Source: Saposhnikovia divaricata
Taxonomy: Eukaryota > Streptophyta > Magnoliopsida > Apiales > Apiaceae
Direction: 5' to 3'
Length of the DNA stretch: 64,000 bases
Assembly (NCBI GenBank): GCA_036435485.1
Contig: CM071594.1
Coordinates: forward strand, 97,491,001 to 97,555,000
The translations under genes were made by a program, and so were the position numbers. Of the stretch, positions 32,964-43,822 are shown in pieces. Below the pieces are notes generated by a model. The model worked only from the letters and a program-made list of their open reading frames with translations, did no database searches and was not told the DNA's origin. The stretch's first letter is position 1. Each line of letters opens with the position of its first letter.

Positions 32964-35900
32964 ATGCTACGTTCATCTTGCGCTAGAAAATTGGAATTTG
33001 ATCCTGAAATCGAGCGTACTTTGAGAAAGCTAAGAAAAGATAAAGCTAAGATGGGAGATCCAGAACCTCGACCAGCTGTTAATGTTGATCAGTCTTCTAT
33101 TTGGGACCATGAGACACCGAATCCAGCCAATTGCATGTACAAAACTCCAGAGATTGGTGCAGCTCAGTTCCATATTAATCCGAGCTTAATTCAGATGATC
33201 AGCAATCAGGCTTTTGAAGGAGACATTGAATTAGAAGACCCACACAGACATCTAGAGCGTTTTGTGCAGATGTGTGGCTCATTCAGAATCACTGGTGTTA
33301 CGAGTGATCAGATTCGTCTCCATATGTTTCCCTACTCTATTAAGGGAAGAGCTTTGGAATGGTTTCAACAACTTCCAAACACTTCGGTTGCTACATGGGA
33401 GAGTCTTTCTACGGCATTCTTGTCCAAATACTATCCTTCTGACAAGACGCAACAGTTGAGGACTATGATTATGAGTTTTAAAGCACAACCGGGTGAAGGT
33501 CTATATCAGGCATGGGAGAGATTCAAGGCACTATTGAGGAAGTGTCCACATCATGGCTTAGAAGATTGGCAGGTCATTAGTACTTTTTATGGGGCCATGA
33601 ATGCAGATATTCGTTTGAGTTTGGATGTGGCTGCTGGTGGAAATTTCAAGAAGGCACCAACTACACAGGCTAAAGCACTTCTTGAGGAATTAGCATCTAA
33701 TAATTATTCATGGGCACCTAGTGGGACGAGCTCAGCAAAAGCAGCACAAGAATCTGAGATGATCAACATGTTGGCTCAAAAGTTGGATACTCTAACTCAA
33801 GAGGTGCGAGGACAAAAGGTAAATGTGAATGCTATTTCTTCACCTATGGAAGGGTATCATGATTATGGTACTAGTCAGAACTCGTATGCTCCACAATTTC
33901 CAGAAGAAGCATCTTTTATTCAAGGAAGACAGCCTTGGCCTGTGCAGAATAATTCTTACTACAATCCGAATCAAAGGCCAAACAATAATCTTTCTTACAG
34001 CAATAATCATGCAGCTAATCCTTCCTATGCATTTCCAAGGCAGAATCAACCTCCTGGTTTTCAGTCACGACCACCATATCAAGCACAGCAGCAGTATCAA
34101 CCTCCGCCAAAGAAAGAACCAGCTGAGTGGGAGGTTGCACTAAATAAGATTATGCAAGGGACTTCTGGGGCATTGGCTAATATGGAATCAAGAATAGATC
34201 AGATGGCATCATCTCAAAAGATGCTAGAAACACAGATTGGAAAGATTGCCTCAAAGATGGGTGTTCGTGAGCAAGGATCACTTCCTAGTCAACCCGATCA
34301 GACTGGTAAAGAGCAATGCAAAGCAATTACTTTGAGGAGCGGAAGAGAGTTGCCCGAGGTTGAAATTCTTAAGCCTAAGGAGAGTGATACTGAGAAAGAG
34401 GATAAGCCAGTGGAGATTGCTGCAGACACGTCACAAAAAGAAGATGAGAAGAAGAAGGAAGAAGAAGATTCAGAAAAGCCGTATGTTCCTCCACCACCTT
34501 ATGTTCCTCCTATTCCATTTCCACAGAGACTTCACAACAGGCATTTAGAGAAACAGTACGAGAAGTTCTTGACTATGTTTCGGCAGTTGCATGTTAATAT
34601 TCCGTTGGCTGAAGCTTTGAATCAGATGCCACTTTATGCTAAATTTCTTAAGGAGATGTTGACAAAGAAGAGGAAACTTGAAGATGCAGAGACTATTACT
34701 CTTAATGCTGAATGCAGTGCAGTCATCCAAAAGGCCATTCCTCAGAAATTGAAAGATCTAGGAAGCTTTTCTCTGCCTTGCACTATTGGAAAGATGGAAA
34801 ACATGAAAGCCTTGTGCGACTTAGGGGCAAGTGTGAGTTTGATGCCATATTCAATCTGCAAAAGGCTTGGTCTTGGAGAACTTAAAAAGACACGGATTTC
34901 ACTTCAGTTGGCGGATCGTTCTGTTAAGTATCCATTGGGAGTTATTGAAGACGTGGTTGTTAAAGTGGATAAATTTGTCATACCTTGTGATTTTGTGGTG
35001 TTAGAGATGGATGAAGATGTCGAGATACCCATTATCTTGGGACGGCCATTCTTGGCTACTGCTGGCACTACAATCGATGTTAAAGCTGGAAAATTGACAT
35101 TGAATGTTGGCGAGGACAAAGTGGAATTTGATCTGAACAAAGCAATGAAGATGCCTCCTTTTGGAGCAACTTGTTTTACCATTGACATAGTGGATGACAT
35201 TGTGCAGCTCGAGAATGAACACTTCGTGGGAGCAGATCGGGTGTTGGATGATGTAGTAGAAGGAGAAGCACTTGTTGTTCGAGACACAGAAGTTGAGATG
35301 GCTTTTACACTTTCAGAGGCACCACAGGTGGAACTTAAACCTCTACCAGATAATTTGAGGTATGCCTTTCTTGGTCCTAATGATACATATCCTGTGGTAG
35401 TTTCTGCTTTGCTCATTGATGATGAGAGAGAAAAGTTATTACATGTTCTTCGGCAATATAAATCAGCTATTGGTTGGACAATTCAAGATATCAAGGGAAT
35501 TAGCCCTGCTCTTTGCATGCATAGAATTGCCTTAGAAGATGATCATAAGCCTGTGATTGAGGGACAAAGAAGATTGAATCCGAATTTGCAAGAGGTGGTG
35601 AAGAAAGAAATCACTAAGTTGCTTGATGCTGGTATCATATATTCGGTTCCACACAGTAAATGGGTTAGCCCTATTCATGTTGTGCCTAAGAAAGGTGGGA
35701 TGACTGTTGTTCACAATGAGAAGAATGAGTTGATTCCTACGAGAACAGTAACAGGTTGGAGAGTTTGCATTGATTATAGGAAGTTGAATAACGCTACTCG
35801 CAAAGATCACTTTCCCCTCCCATTCATTGATCAAATGCTCGAAAGGTTGGCGGGTAATGAGTATTACAACTTTCTGGATGGATTCTCGGGTTACTTTCAG

Positions 35901-38237
35901 ATTCCTATTGCACCCGAAGATCAAGAGAAGACCACCTTTACTTGTCCTTATGGCACTTTTGCTTATCGGAGGCTTCCTTTTGGTTTGTGTAATGGTCCTT
36001 CAACGTTTCAACGGCTCATGAACCACATTTTCTCAGATTTTATAGGGCGAGACATGGAGGTCTTTATGGATGACTTCACGGTTTATGGTTCTTCTTTTGA
36101 ATCATGTCTAGCCAGTTTATCAAAGGTGTTGCAAAGATGTACTGAAACGAATCTTGTTCTTAATTGGGAAAAATGTCACTTCATGGTGAAGGAAGGCATT
36201 GTGCTTGGACATAAAATCTCTAACAAAGGCATTGAGGTCGATAGAGCAAAAATTGAAGTTATTGAAAAATTGCCACCACCTTCATCTGTGAAAGGAATTC
36301 GAAGCTTTCTTGGGCATGCTGGTTTTTATCGACGGTTCATCAAGGATTTCTCCAAGTTAGCTCGGCCACTCTGCAATCTTCTTGAAAAGGATCGTGTTTT
36401 TGACTTTGATGAAAGTTGTCTTGATGCTTTTAACAGGTTGAAGAAGGAACTTACTTCTGCACCCATAGTTACATCTCCCGATTGGAGCTTGCCATTTGAG
36501 CTTATGTGTGATGCTAGTGACTATGCTGTGGGTGTTGTTCTTGGGCAAAAGAAGGATAAGCGGATGCACGTGATAGCTTATGCAAGCAAGACTCTTGATG
36601 ACGTGCAAATCAACTATTCCACTACGGAGAAAGAGCTACTTGCAGTGGTGTTTGCACTTGATAAATTCAGATCCTATCTTGTTGGGTCGAAGGTGATTGT
36701 CTATTCAGATCATGCTGCTATTCGTTTCTTGATGACGAAGAAGGATGCCAAGCCTCGTTTAGTTTGTTGGATTCTCTTACTCCAGGAATTTGATCTTGAG
36801 ATTCGAGATAAGAAGGGGTCCGAGAACTTGGTAGCTGATCATTTATCTAGGTTGGACCAAGGAGATGGAGAGGTAGGAGGTGAAAAGCCTATTAATGATA
36901 AATTTCCGGAAGAGCAGCTTCTAGGTGTGTCCTTGTCTACACCATGGTATGCAGATTTTGTGAATTACATTGTGGGAGGAGTGGTGCCGGATAATCTTTC
37001 TTATAATCAGAAGAAGAAGTTCTTTTATGATGTGAAGCATTACTATTGGGAAGAACCGCTGCTTTACAAAGAATGTGCTGATGGAATGTTTCGTAGATGT
37101 ATACCTCATGATGAAGTTCCTCATATTTTCAGACATTGCCATTCTCTAGAGTGTGGAGGTCATAACAGTAGCATGAAGACAGTGGCGAAAGTTTTACAGT
37201 CAGGATTCTATTGGCCAACCATGCATCAAGATGCTAGAGACTTTGTAGTTAAATGTGATAGATGTCAACGAGTTGGGAATATTTCGAGGAGGAACGAGAT
37301 GCCTTTACAATCTATTCTTGAGGTGGAGATTTTCGATGTGTGGGGGATGGACTTCATGGGTCCATTTCCATCTTCTTATGGAAATCAGTATATTTTGGTG
37401 GGAGTTGATTATGTCTCTAAATGGGTTGAAGCCATTGCGTCTCCTACTAATGATGCTAGAGTGGTGAAGAAGTTCTTGAAGAAGAATGTGTTCACTAGAT
37501 TTGGAGTGCCAAGGGCTATTATCAATGATGGAGGTTCGCACTTTTGCAATAAACAGGTGGCTGATCTCTTGAAAAAGTATGGTGTGACACAAAAGGTGGC
37601 AACTCCTTATCATCCGCAAACAAGTGGACAAGTTGAGATTTCGAATCGTGAGCTGAAGTCAATTTTGGAGAAGACAGTGGCAAGTTCGAGAAAAGATTGG
37701 TCAACAAAGCTTGATGATGCTCTTTGGGCATATAGAACGGCATTTAAAACACCTATTGGGATGTCTCCATATAGGTTGGTTTTTGGGAAGCCATGTCATT
37801 TGCCGGTGGAACTTCAGCATAAGGCGTTTTGGGCGACAAGAAATTTGAATTTTGATTCAAAATTCGCGGGAGAGAAGCGTTTGCTTCAACTTGGAGAGCT
37901 TGAGGAGATTAGGCTCCAGTCCTATGAAAATGCTAGTATCTACAAGGAGAAGACCAAATTGTGGCATGATAAGCACATTCAGAATAAGGAATTTGAGGTT
38001 GGGCAGCATGTTCTATTGTTTAATTCAAGACTCCGTTTATTTCCCGGAAAGCTCAAATCACGATGGACCGGACCTTTTGAGGTTGTGAAGGTCTATCCTA
38101 ATGGAGTTTGTGAGATTACTAGGGAAGGGTCAGATGTATTCAAGGTGAACGGGCAGAGACTTAAGCCGTACCTGCTTGCAGAAACAGTAGAGCGAGGAAT
38201 GAGCAGTCTTTACTTCCAGGACTTTATCATCAGTTGA
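32964..38237 (+). CDS. Athila Gag-Pol polyprotein (1757 aa, intact)
   Basis: I place the start at the ATG at 32964 (MLRSSCARKLEFDPEIERTL), because LEFDPEIERT is the usual Athila Gag opening; the frame is open 39 bp further upstream without an ATG. Domains in order: Gag core (about residues 70-230), a Gln/Pro-rich region, a Glu/Lys-rich linker, and aspartic protease with DLGAS near 620. Reverse transcriptase follows with FMDDF (36063-36077, about residue 1034), then RNase H. Integrase has its HHCC zinc finger (about 37130-37265) and the catalytic residues in GMDFMG, NDGGSH and GQVEISN contexts. No zinc knuckle and no chromodomain are seen, as expected for Athila. No stop or frameshift interrupts it, so protein capacity appears complete. 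Confidence 0.93.
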   Translation: MLRSSCARKLEFDPEIERTLRKLRKDKAKMGDPEPRPAVNVDQSSIWDHETPNPANCMYKTPEIGAAQFHINPSLIQMISNQAFEGDIELEDPHRHLERFVQMCGSFRITGVTSDQIRLHMFPYSIKGRALEWFQQLPNTSVATWESLSTAFLSKYYPSDKTQQLRTMIMSFKAQPGEGLYQAWERFKALLRKCPHHGLEDWQVISTFYGAMNADIRLSLDVAAGGNFKKAPTTQAKALLEELASNNYSWAPSGTSSAKAAQESEMINMLAQKLDTLTQEVRGQKVNVNAISSPMEGYHDYGTSQNSYAPQFPEEASFIQGRQPWPVQNNSYYNPNQRPNNNLSYSNNHAANPSYAFPRQNQPPGFQSRPPYQAQQQYQPPPKKEPAEWEVALNKIMQGTSGALANMESRIDQMASSQKMLETQIGKIASKMGVREQGSLPSQPDQTGKEQCKAITLRSGRELPEVEILKPKESDTEKEDKPVEIAADTSQKEDEKKKEEEDSEKPYVPPPPYVPPIPFPQRLHNRHLEKQYEKFLTMFRQLHVNIPLAEALNQMPLYAKFLKEMLTKKRKLEDAETITLNAECSAVIQKAIPQKLKDLGSFSLPCTIGKMENMKALCDLGASVSLMPYSICKRLGLGELKKTRISLQLADRSVKYPLGVIEDVVVKVDKFVIPCDFVVLEMDEDVEIPIILGRPFLATAGTTIDVKAGKLTLNVGEDKVEFDLNKAMKMPPFGATCFTIDIVDDIVQLENEHFVGADRVLDDVVEGEALVVRDTEVEMAFTLSEAPQVELKPLPDNLRYAFLGPNDTYPVVVSALLIDDEREKLLHVLRQYKSAIGWTIQDIKGISPALCMHRIALEDDHKPVIEGQRRLNPNLQEVVKKEITKLLDAGIIYSVPHSKWVSPIHVVPKKGGMTVVHNEKNELIPTRTVTGWRVCIDYRKLNNATRKDHFPLPFIDQMLERLAGNEYYNFLDGFSGYFQIPIAPEDQEKTTFTCPYGTFAYRRLPFGLCNGPSTFQRLMNHIFSDFIGRDMEVFMDDFTVYGSSFESCLASLSKVLQRCTETNLVLNWEKCHFMVKEGIVLGHKISNKGIEVDRAKIEVIEKLPPPSSVKGIRSFLGHAGFYRRFIKDFSKLARPLCNLLEKDRVFDFDESCLDAFNRLKKELTSAPIVTSPDWSLPFELMCDASDYAVGVVLGQKKDKRMHVIAYASKTLDDVQINYSTTEKELLAVVFALDKFRSYLVGSKVIVYSDHAAIRFLMTKKDAKPRLVCWILLLQEFDLEIRDKKGSENLVADHLSRLDQGDGEVGGEKPINDKFPEEQLLGVSLSTPWYADFVNYIVGGVVPDNLSYNQKKKFFYDVKHYYWEEPLLYKECADGMFRRCIPHDEVPHIFRHCHSLECGGHNSSMKTVAKVLQSGFYWPTMHQDARDFVVKCDRCQRVGNISRRNEMPLQSILEVEIFDVWGMDFMGPFPSSYGNQYILVGVDYVSKWVEAIASPTNDARVVKKFLKKNVFTRFGVPRAIINDGGSHFCNKQVADLLKKYGVTQKVATPYHPQTSGQVEISNRELKSILEKTVASSRKDWSTKLDDALWAYRTAFKTPIGMSPYRLVFGKPCHLPVELQHKAFWATRNLNFDSKFAGEKRLLQLGELEEIRLQSYENASIYKEKTKLWHDKHIQNKEFEVGQHVLLFNSRLRLFPGKLKSRWTGPFEVVKVYPNGVCEITREGSDVFKVNGQRLKPYLLAETVERGMSSLYFQDFIIS

Positions 38238-38572
38238 GAATCGGCGTCGGGCTAACGACGTTAAACAAATGCGCTTCTTGGGAGGCAACCCAAGTTATGT
38301 AGTATTTTTGTAAAAAAAAAAAGAAAAAGAAAAAAATTGAGTATTGTGAGTTTGTAAAAAAAAAAAAAAAAAAAGAGTGTGAAAAAAAAAATGAGTGTTG
38401 TGAGTGTTGTGTGAAAAAAAAAAACTGTTATGAAAAAAAAAAAAAAATATGCAGGTTGCGCCAGCGCCAGATGCGCCAGCCACGCGCAGGAGCGCCCAGA
38501 AACGCAGACTGCACTAGCGCATCATGCGCCAAGCCGCGCAGGAGCGGCCAGACACGCAGACCGCAACCGCGC
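38238..38572 (+). other. Athila post-pol spacer: A-rich tract and GC-rich GCGCCAG repeats
   Basis: From 38308 to 38446 the sequence is poly(A)-rich with interspersed GTGTTGTGAGTG. From 38455 to 38572 it changes abruptly to GC-rich degenerate repeats of GCGCCAG and CACGCGCAGGAGCG. The GC-rich block resumes at 46648 after the Copia insertion, with a near copy of CGCATCATGCGCC on each side. Confidence 0.6.
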
Positions 38573-39679
38573 TGTTGGGACAATCAGATCTTGGCACTGC
38601 GAATTTCGATACAATAAATTAACGAGTACGAATAGAAAAGTCACCTTGTTAACGGTTGATTCCACGCTCTTCTATTGTATTCCCAAATTCCCTTGAGCGA
38701 AGTGTGGCCTTCGTCTTCTCAAGTTAACCTCTCTTCTTGCTCCTGGGTGGCTACAAAATTTTTTCGACCAGCCCCCAGCAAGAAGAGAATAGGAATATAT
38801 ATAGGCTACAATAGGGATCATGGATAATTAGGTTGGGCCTTCTAATTACATCTTGAGCCTAGCCCAATGTAATTAAATATTAATTCAATCCACTAAAGAA
38901 TTAATATTTGCACTACCTTTCCTAATACCGTAATTTAATTAATTAATTCGGTTCCAATATTATTTGCTTATTAAATTCCCCATGTTTAAAATATCGCATG
39001 TCCATTAATTAAATAAATTACTGATAATTCATTTAATTAATATCTTTTATCCTTGATTATCCACTCAACCTTTATTTAATTATGCCGGAATAAATCCACC
39101 TGCAGGGTTTCACATAATTAAATCTTTTTGAGCTTTCAAGGGGACATCATTAACCCGAATATTATCAGGACATGGATTCCGTCAATAAATAATATCCCAC
39201 CATATATATTATTTCATCACCCAAAATATAATGAAATAAATCAAAAGAATTATTTCATATATAAATCAAAGCATGTAAATAATATATACGTGTCAATTAT
39301 TATTTCCGGATTAAGAACCTAAGCATTAATAATAACATAGAATCTTAGTTCACCTTCTTAATCAGTATAAGGGAACAATTCTAAATTTGATCCTGTTCAA
39401 TATACACAAAGTATACTAGTATTATTTATTAGTCAATATAAACTAATCTAAATAATACTACAGCCATTCCAGTGGATTGTCTAACTCCACCTGTGCTGTG
39501 AACCTTATTATATTATATAAACCGTATTTAATAATCTAATATTCTGTATCCCATTTGATACTAGATTATTCACAATATATAATATTTAGACAACATGTAA
39601 ACATTTAAATGATTCTCAATTAAACCAGCCAGAAATAAATGTAAATACTTCAAATAAATATTTTCAGTATACACCAACA
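38573..39679 (-). repeat. 3' LTR of nested Copia element (1107 bp)
   Basis: Reads TGTTGGGACAATC...TACACCAACA on the + strand. This copy has the simple arrangement, without the inversion found in the other LTR. Confidence 0.9.
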
Positions 39680-39749
39680 ATCTCCCACTTATACTCAAAA
39701 TATTCTATGAGTATATCAGTGTTTATTTAATCCACTATTACACAGAAAA

Positions 39750-42700
39750 CTATGTGTCCATCCATCTGACTCCTATCGCTTCCACATGCCTGTCAAAAAC
39801 CTTGGCTGGCAAACTCTTTGTGAAAGGATCTGCCCGGTTGTCTTCTGATGATATGTGAGCCACAACTATATCTCCTCGCTTTACGATTCCTCGTATGAGA
39901 TGATACTTACGTTCAATATGTTTAGCTGCCTTGTGATCTCGCGGTTCCTTCGAATTTGCCACAGCACCAGTGTTATCACAATACACTATGAAGCTCCTAG
40001 GCAAATTAGGTACCACATCCAAGTCCAAAAGGAAGTTCCTGAACCATACAGCCTCCTTTGCAGCCTCAGAGGCCGCCACGTACTCGGCTTCCATGGTAGA
40101 GTCTGCAATGCATTTCTGCTTTACACTCCTCCATATAACGGCTCCACCTCCCAAAGTAAAAACATATCCCGAGGTCGATTTCCTCTTATCCCTATCTGAT
40201 TGAAAATCTGAATCAGTATATCCCAAAGGAAATAGATCTGAGGCCTTGTAAATTAACATATACTCCTTAGTCCTTCTCAGGTACTTGAGTATAGTTTTTA
40301 CTGCACTCCAATGTTCCTGACCTGGGTTCGACTGATATCTACTAACCATGCCTACAGCAAAGCAGATGTCAGGCCTCGTACATAACATAGCATACATTAA
40401 GCTTCCACATGCCGAAACATAAGGAACTGCTTTCATGCTCTCTATATCCTTAGGTGTCGAAGGACACTGCTCCTTGGATAGAGCCACTCCATGCTTAAAA
40501 GGTAGAAAACCTTTCTTAGAGTTCTGCATGTTAAAACGAGCTAATACTTCATCAATGTAGGGCTCTTGAGATAAAGCCAACATCCTTTTCTTGCGATCCC
40601 TTATTACTTTGATCCCAAGGATGTATACCGCTTCACCTAAGTCCTTCATTTCAAATTGTTTGAACAACCATGCCTTTATTGATGACAACATCTTAACATT
40701 GTTTCCAATGAGTAAAATGTCATCTACATACAGTACTAGAAAAACCACTGCATTACCCTCACTTCTCTTATACACACATGATTCGCTTGGACTTTGATCA
40801 AATCCATATGACTGGACTGCCTGATCAAAACGAATATTCCAGTCCCTAGAAGCTTGTTTTAGTCCATAAATAGACCTCTTAAGCTTACAAACAAGATGCT
40901 CTTGGCCTTCCTTAATGAATCCTTTTGGTTGTTGCATATAGATGGTTTCCTCAAGACTTCCATTAAGGAAAGCTGTCTTGACATCCATTTGCCAAATCTC
41001 ATAATCGAGATGAGCTGCTATAGATAAAAGAATCCGGATCGACTTAAGCATAACAACCGGCGAAAAAGTTTCCTCATAATCGATCCCTTCTTTCTGAGTA
41101 TACCCTTTCGCAACAAGTCGTGCTTTCCAGGCTTTCACCTTTTTGTCAGATCCTCTTTTCTTCTTGTAGATCCACATACATCCAATGGATTTTACACCTT
41201 TGGGTGGTTCCACGAGCTCCCAAACTTGATTAGAATACATAGATTCCATCTCAGATTCCATTGCCTTTTGCCAAAGATTTGCATCTTTATCTAGAATTGC
41301 TTCTTCGTATGTCCTGGGATCCTCATCATGTTCACCAGAGACCAAGTCCGAGGACTCTCCCAAAAACTTGAATCTATCAGGTTGTTGAACAACCCTCCCA
41401 CTACGACGAAGCACCGGTGTGGTATTAGTGACAGGTTGTGCATTTTCTTGTGGTTGATCTACTTGTACAATTGGCACTTGGGGATTATCTGTCCCTCCCA
41501 CTAGTTCCTCTAAAACGATACTACTCATGGGTTTGTGTTTCATTATATAGTCTTCTTCTAAGAATCTAGCATTGGTGCTAACAATGATATCTCGATCCCT
41601 AGGACTATAAAATGAATAACCTTTCGTTCCCATGGGATAGCCTACAAACAGCCTTACTTCTGTACGAGATTCTAACTTGGTCACGTTCTTGTTCAGCACA
41701 TGTGCTGGACAACCCCAAATCCGAATATGTCTTAGACTTGGCTTGCTACCAGTCCACAATTCTATTGGAGTCTTGGGAACCGATTTAGAAGGTACCAAGT
41801 TCAGAAGGTAAGCCGCTGTTTCTATAGCATATCCCCAAAACGACTTGGGTAAATCTGAATAACTCATCATCGATCTAACACTCTCTAAAAGAGTCCGATT
41901 CCTTCTCTCTGCTACACCATTCTGCTGAGGTGTGCCAGGTGCAGACAACTGGGATGCAATCCCATTTTCTGATAAATATTCCCTAAATTCTCCAAGCAAG
42001 TATTCGCCACCACGATCTGATCGTAGTGACTTGATACATTTTCCAAGATGTCGCTTCTCCGCACTTGCTTTGTACTCTTTGAATTTTTCAAAGCACTCAG
42101 ACTTACGGCGCAACAAATAAATGTACCCATATCTAGAATAATCGTCAATGAAAGTGACAAAATACTCATAACCTCCTCTTGCTTGGATACTCATAGGTCC
42201 ACATAAATCAGTATGAACCAATTCTAACACTTCTTCAGCTCTATTCCCCTTTGCTTTAAAAGGCCTATTAGTCATCTTACCTTCCAAGCAGGATTCACAA
42301 ACTGGAAATGGCTCCACTGCCAACGAGCCTAATGGCCCATCTACTACCAGTCTTTGAATCCTCCTCAAGTTAATATGACCTAATCTTAAGTGCCAAAGAT
42401 ATGTTTGGTTCAATTCAGAAGGTTTCTTTCTTTTATTTGAGCTAGAAAGAATGTTATTAGTTTCCTTATGTTGCAGCATTGGTTGGATAGGATTAATAAT
42501 ATATAAATTGTCTTGCAATGTACCAGAACATATAACTCGTTTATTCATCATAATAGAAACATTACGATCCAAACAAACATTATAACCATCCATGGCAAGT
42601 TTAGAAACCGAAATTAAATTCCTTCTAAACGAAGGTACATAAAGACAATTGTTCAAAACCAAAATCCTATCATCGCCAAAAGACAATGTAATTATTCCAA

Positions 42701-43463
42701 CTGCAACTACTGCTACTTTCGTAGCATCTCCCATGAACACATATATCTCGCCATCTCTAAGCATTCTGGATTGCTGGAACCCCTGCATAGAGTTACAAAC
42801 ATGGTCAGTGGCTCCTGTATCTACACACCAAGTGCTCGTAGATATAGCCGCTATATATGTTTCTGTAACTAGAGAAAGAGACATACCAGTATTGTTTGTC
42901 TTCTTAGGAAGAGGACAATCCTGTTTCCAGTGACCTGACTGCTTGCACCTGAAGCACTTGCCCTTTGGCTTTTTCACACCACCTTGAACTCCCACTGCAT
43001 TAGCAATCTTTCCAGCTTTCTGTGTCTGAGTCTTTTTCTTCTTCTTACCTTTCGGCTTAGATGAAGAAGCTTTCTCGGCCACATTCACTTGAACATTCTG
43101 CTTAAAGAGTCCTTCAGCTGCCTGAAGTTCTGTCAGAAGTTCCGCAAGACTATACATCCTTTTGTTCATGGTGTAATTCAAGCGGAACTGCTCAAAACTT
43201 TTGGGCAAGCTCATAAGGATGATATCGATCTGGGTTTCCCCATCAATATCAGCACCAAGGATCTCCATCTCATTCAGATGAGACATCATTCTGAGAACAT
43301 GATCCCTTACAGGTGTTCCTTCAACCATCTGAGTGTTCATTAAAGCCTTCATTGCTACTTGCCTAGCAGCCCTATTCTGTTCTCCAAAAAGTTCCTTGAG
43401 ATTAAAGAGAATATCTGAAGCAGTGGGCATAGCCTGATGCTGATGCTGCAAAACACCCGACAT
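39750..43463 (-). CDS. Nested Copia Gag-Pol, main ORF (1237 aa)
   Basis: Domains in order on the - strand: the rest of Gag, then a Lys-rich stretch, and a CCHC zinc knuckle (CFRCKQSGHWKQDC, about 42911-42961). The protease motif VDTGATDH follows (about 42796-42831). Integrase has HLRLGH and CESC zinc residues and a DDE core. RT has YVDD (about 40719-40730), and RNase H has TDSDFQSDRDKRKSTSGY. It ends with HVEAIGVRWMDT next to the polypurine tract. The ATG at 43463 is probably internal, since the frame continues upstream through one stop codon into the Gag N-terminus at 43482-43694. Confidence 0.93.
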   Translation of the reverse strand: MSGVLQHQHQAMPTASDILFNLKELFGEQNRAARQVAMKALMNTQMVEGTPVRDHVLRMMSHLNEMEILGADIDGETQIDIILMSLPKSFEQFRLNYTMNKRMYSLAELLTELQAAEGLFKQNVQVNVAEKASSSKPKGKKKKKTQTQKAGKIANAVGVQGGVKKPKGKCFRCKQSGHWKQDCPLPKKTNNTGMSLSLVTETYIAAISTSTWCVDTGATDHVCNSMQGFQQSRMLRDGEIYVFMGDATKVAVVAVGIITLSFGDDRILVLNNCLYVPSFRRNLISVSKLAMDGYNVCLDRNVSIMMNKRVICSGTLQDNLYIINPIQPMLQHKETNNILSSSNKRKKPSELNQTYLWHLRLGHINLRRIQRLVVDGPLGSLAVEPFPVCESCLEGKMTNRPFKAKGNRAEEVLELVHTDLCGPMSIQARGGYEYFVTFIDDYSRYGYIYLLRRKSECFEKFKEYKASAEKRHLGKCIKSLRSDRGGEYLLGEFREYLSENGIASQLSAPGTPQQNGVAERRNRTLLESVRSMMSYSDLPKSFWGYAIETAAYLLNLVPSKSVPKTPIELWTGSKPSLRHIRIWGCPAHVLNKNVTKLESRTEVRLFVGYPMGTKGYSFYSPRDRDIIVSTNARFLEEDYIMKHKPMSSIVLEELVGGTDNPQVPIVQVDQPQENAQPVTNTTPVLRRSGRVVQQPDRFKFLGESSDLVSGEHDEDPRTYEEAILDKDANLWQKAMESEMESMYSNQVWELVEPPKGVKSIGCMWIYKKKRGSDKKVKAWKARLVAKGYTQKEGIDYEETFSPVVMLKSIRILLSIAAHLDYEIWQMDVKTAFLNGSLEETIYMQQPKGFIKEGQEHLVCKLKRSIYGLKQASRDWNIRFDQAVQSYGFDQSPSESCVYKRSEGNAVVFLVLYVDDILLIGNNVKMLSSIKAWLFKQFEMKDLGEAVYILGIKVIRDRKKRMLALSQEPYIDEVLARFNMQNSKKGFLPFKHGVALSKEQCPSTPKDIESMKAVPYVSACGSLMYAMLCTRPDICFAVGMVSRYQSNPGQEHWSAVKTILKYLRRTKEYMLIYKASDLFPLGYTDSDFQSDRDKRKSTSGYVFTLGGGAVIWRSVKQKCIADSTMEAEYVAASEAAKEAVWFRNFLLDLDVVPNLPRSFIVYCDNTGAVANSKEPRDHKAAKHIERKYHLIRGIVKRGDIVVAHISSEDNRADPFTKSLPAKVFDRHVEAIGVRWMDT

Positions 43464-43481
43464 TGCTGCCAGAATGTAACA

Positions 43482-43694
43482 TCACGACATCTCATCAGCC
43501 TTAATCCACCGCTTATAATACTCCTTCTCACTTTCAGGAGCATCTTCAGCAGGCTGGTCTGGCTTGGGTTCATAAGTACAAAATTTGTACTCCTCAGCAG
43601 TCAACACTATGTCCAAATTACGTTTCCATTCAATATAGTTCGGTCCAGTAAGTTTGTTATCCTTAAGTATGGTGAATAGTGGATTAAAGCCCAT
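43482..43694 (-). CDS. Gag N-terminus of nested Copia, ended by a nonsense codon
   Basis: 70 codons from ATG (43694-43692) start MGFNPLFTILKDNKLTGPNY, a normal Copia Gag opening, and end at TGA (43484-43482). The following codons are in the same frame as the 1237-aa ORF (the two starts are 231 bases apart, a multiple of three), so a single substitution separates the two parts. The TGA lies in a TCG-TGA context compatible with C-to-T change at a CpG. Confidence 0.88.
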   Translation of the reverse strand: MGFNPLFTILKDNKLTGPNYIEWKRNLDIVLTAEEYKFCTYEPKPDQPAEDAPESEKEYYKRWIKADEMS

Positions 43695-43822
43695 AGTGAT
43701 CTAATCCTGAGAATCATACATGTAACACATAATCAGATAGTTGCATAAATCTTAAATCCTATTGGTTTCCTCTAACAATTAATTAAAATTAATGCACTAA
43801 TATTTAAACACCATAAGTATCT

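Noticed and set aside
34904..35416. 170-codon - strand frame opposite Athila pol
   Set aside because: Shadow of the intact gag-pol ORF on the other strand; low-complexity Ser/Thr composition.
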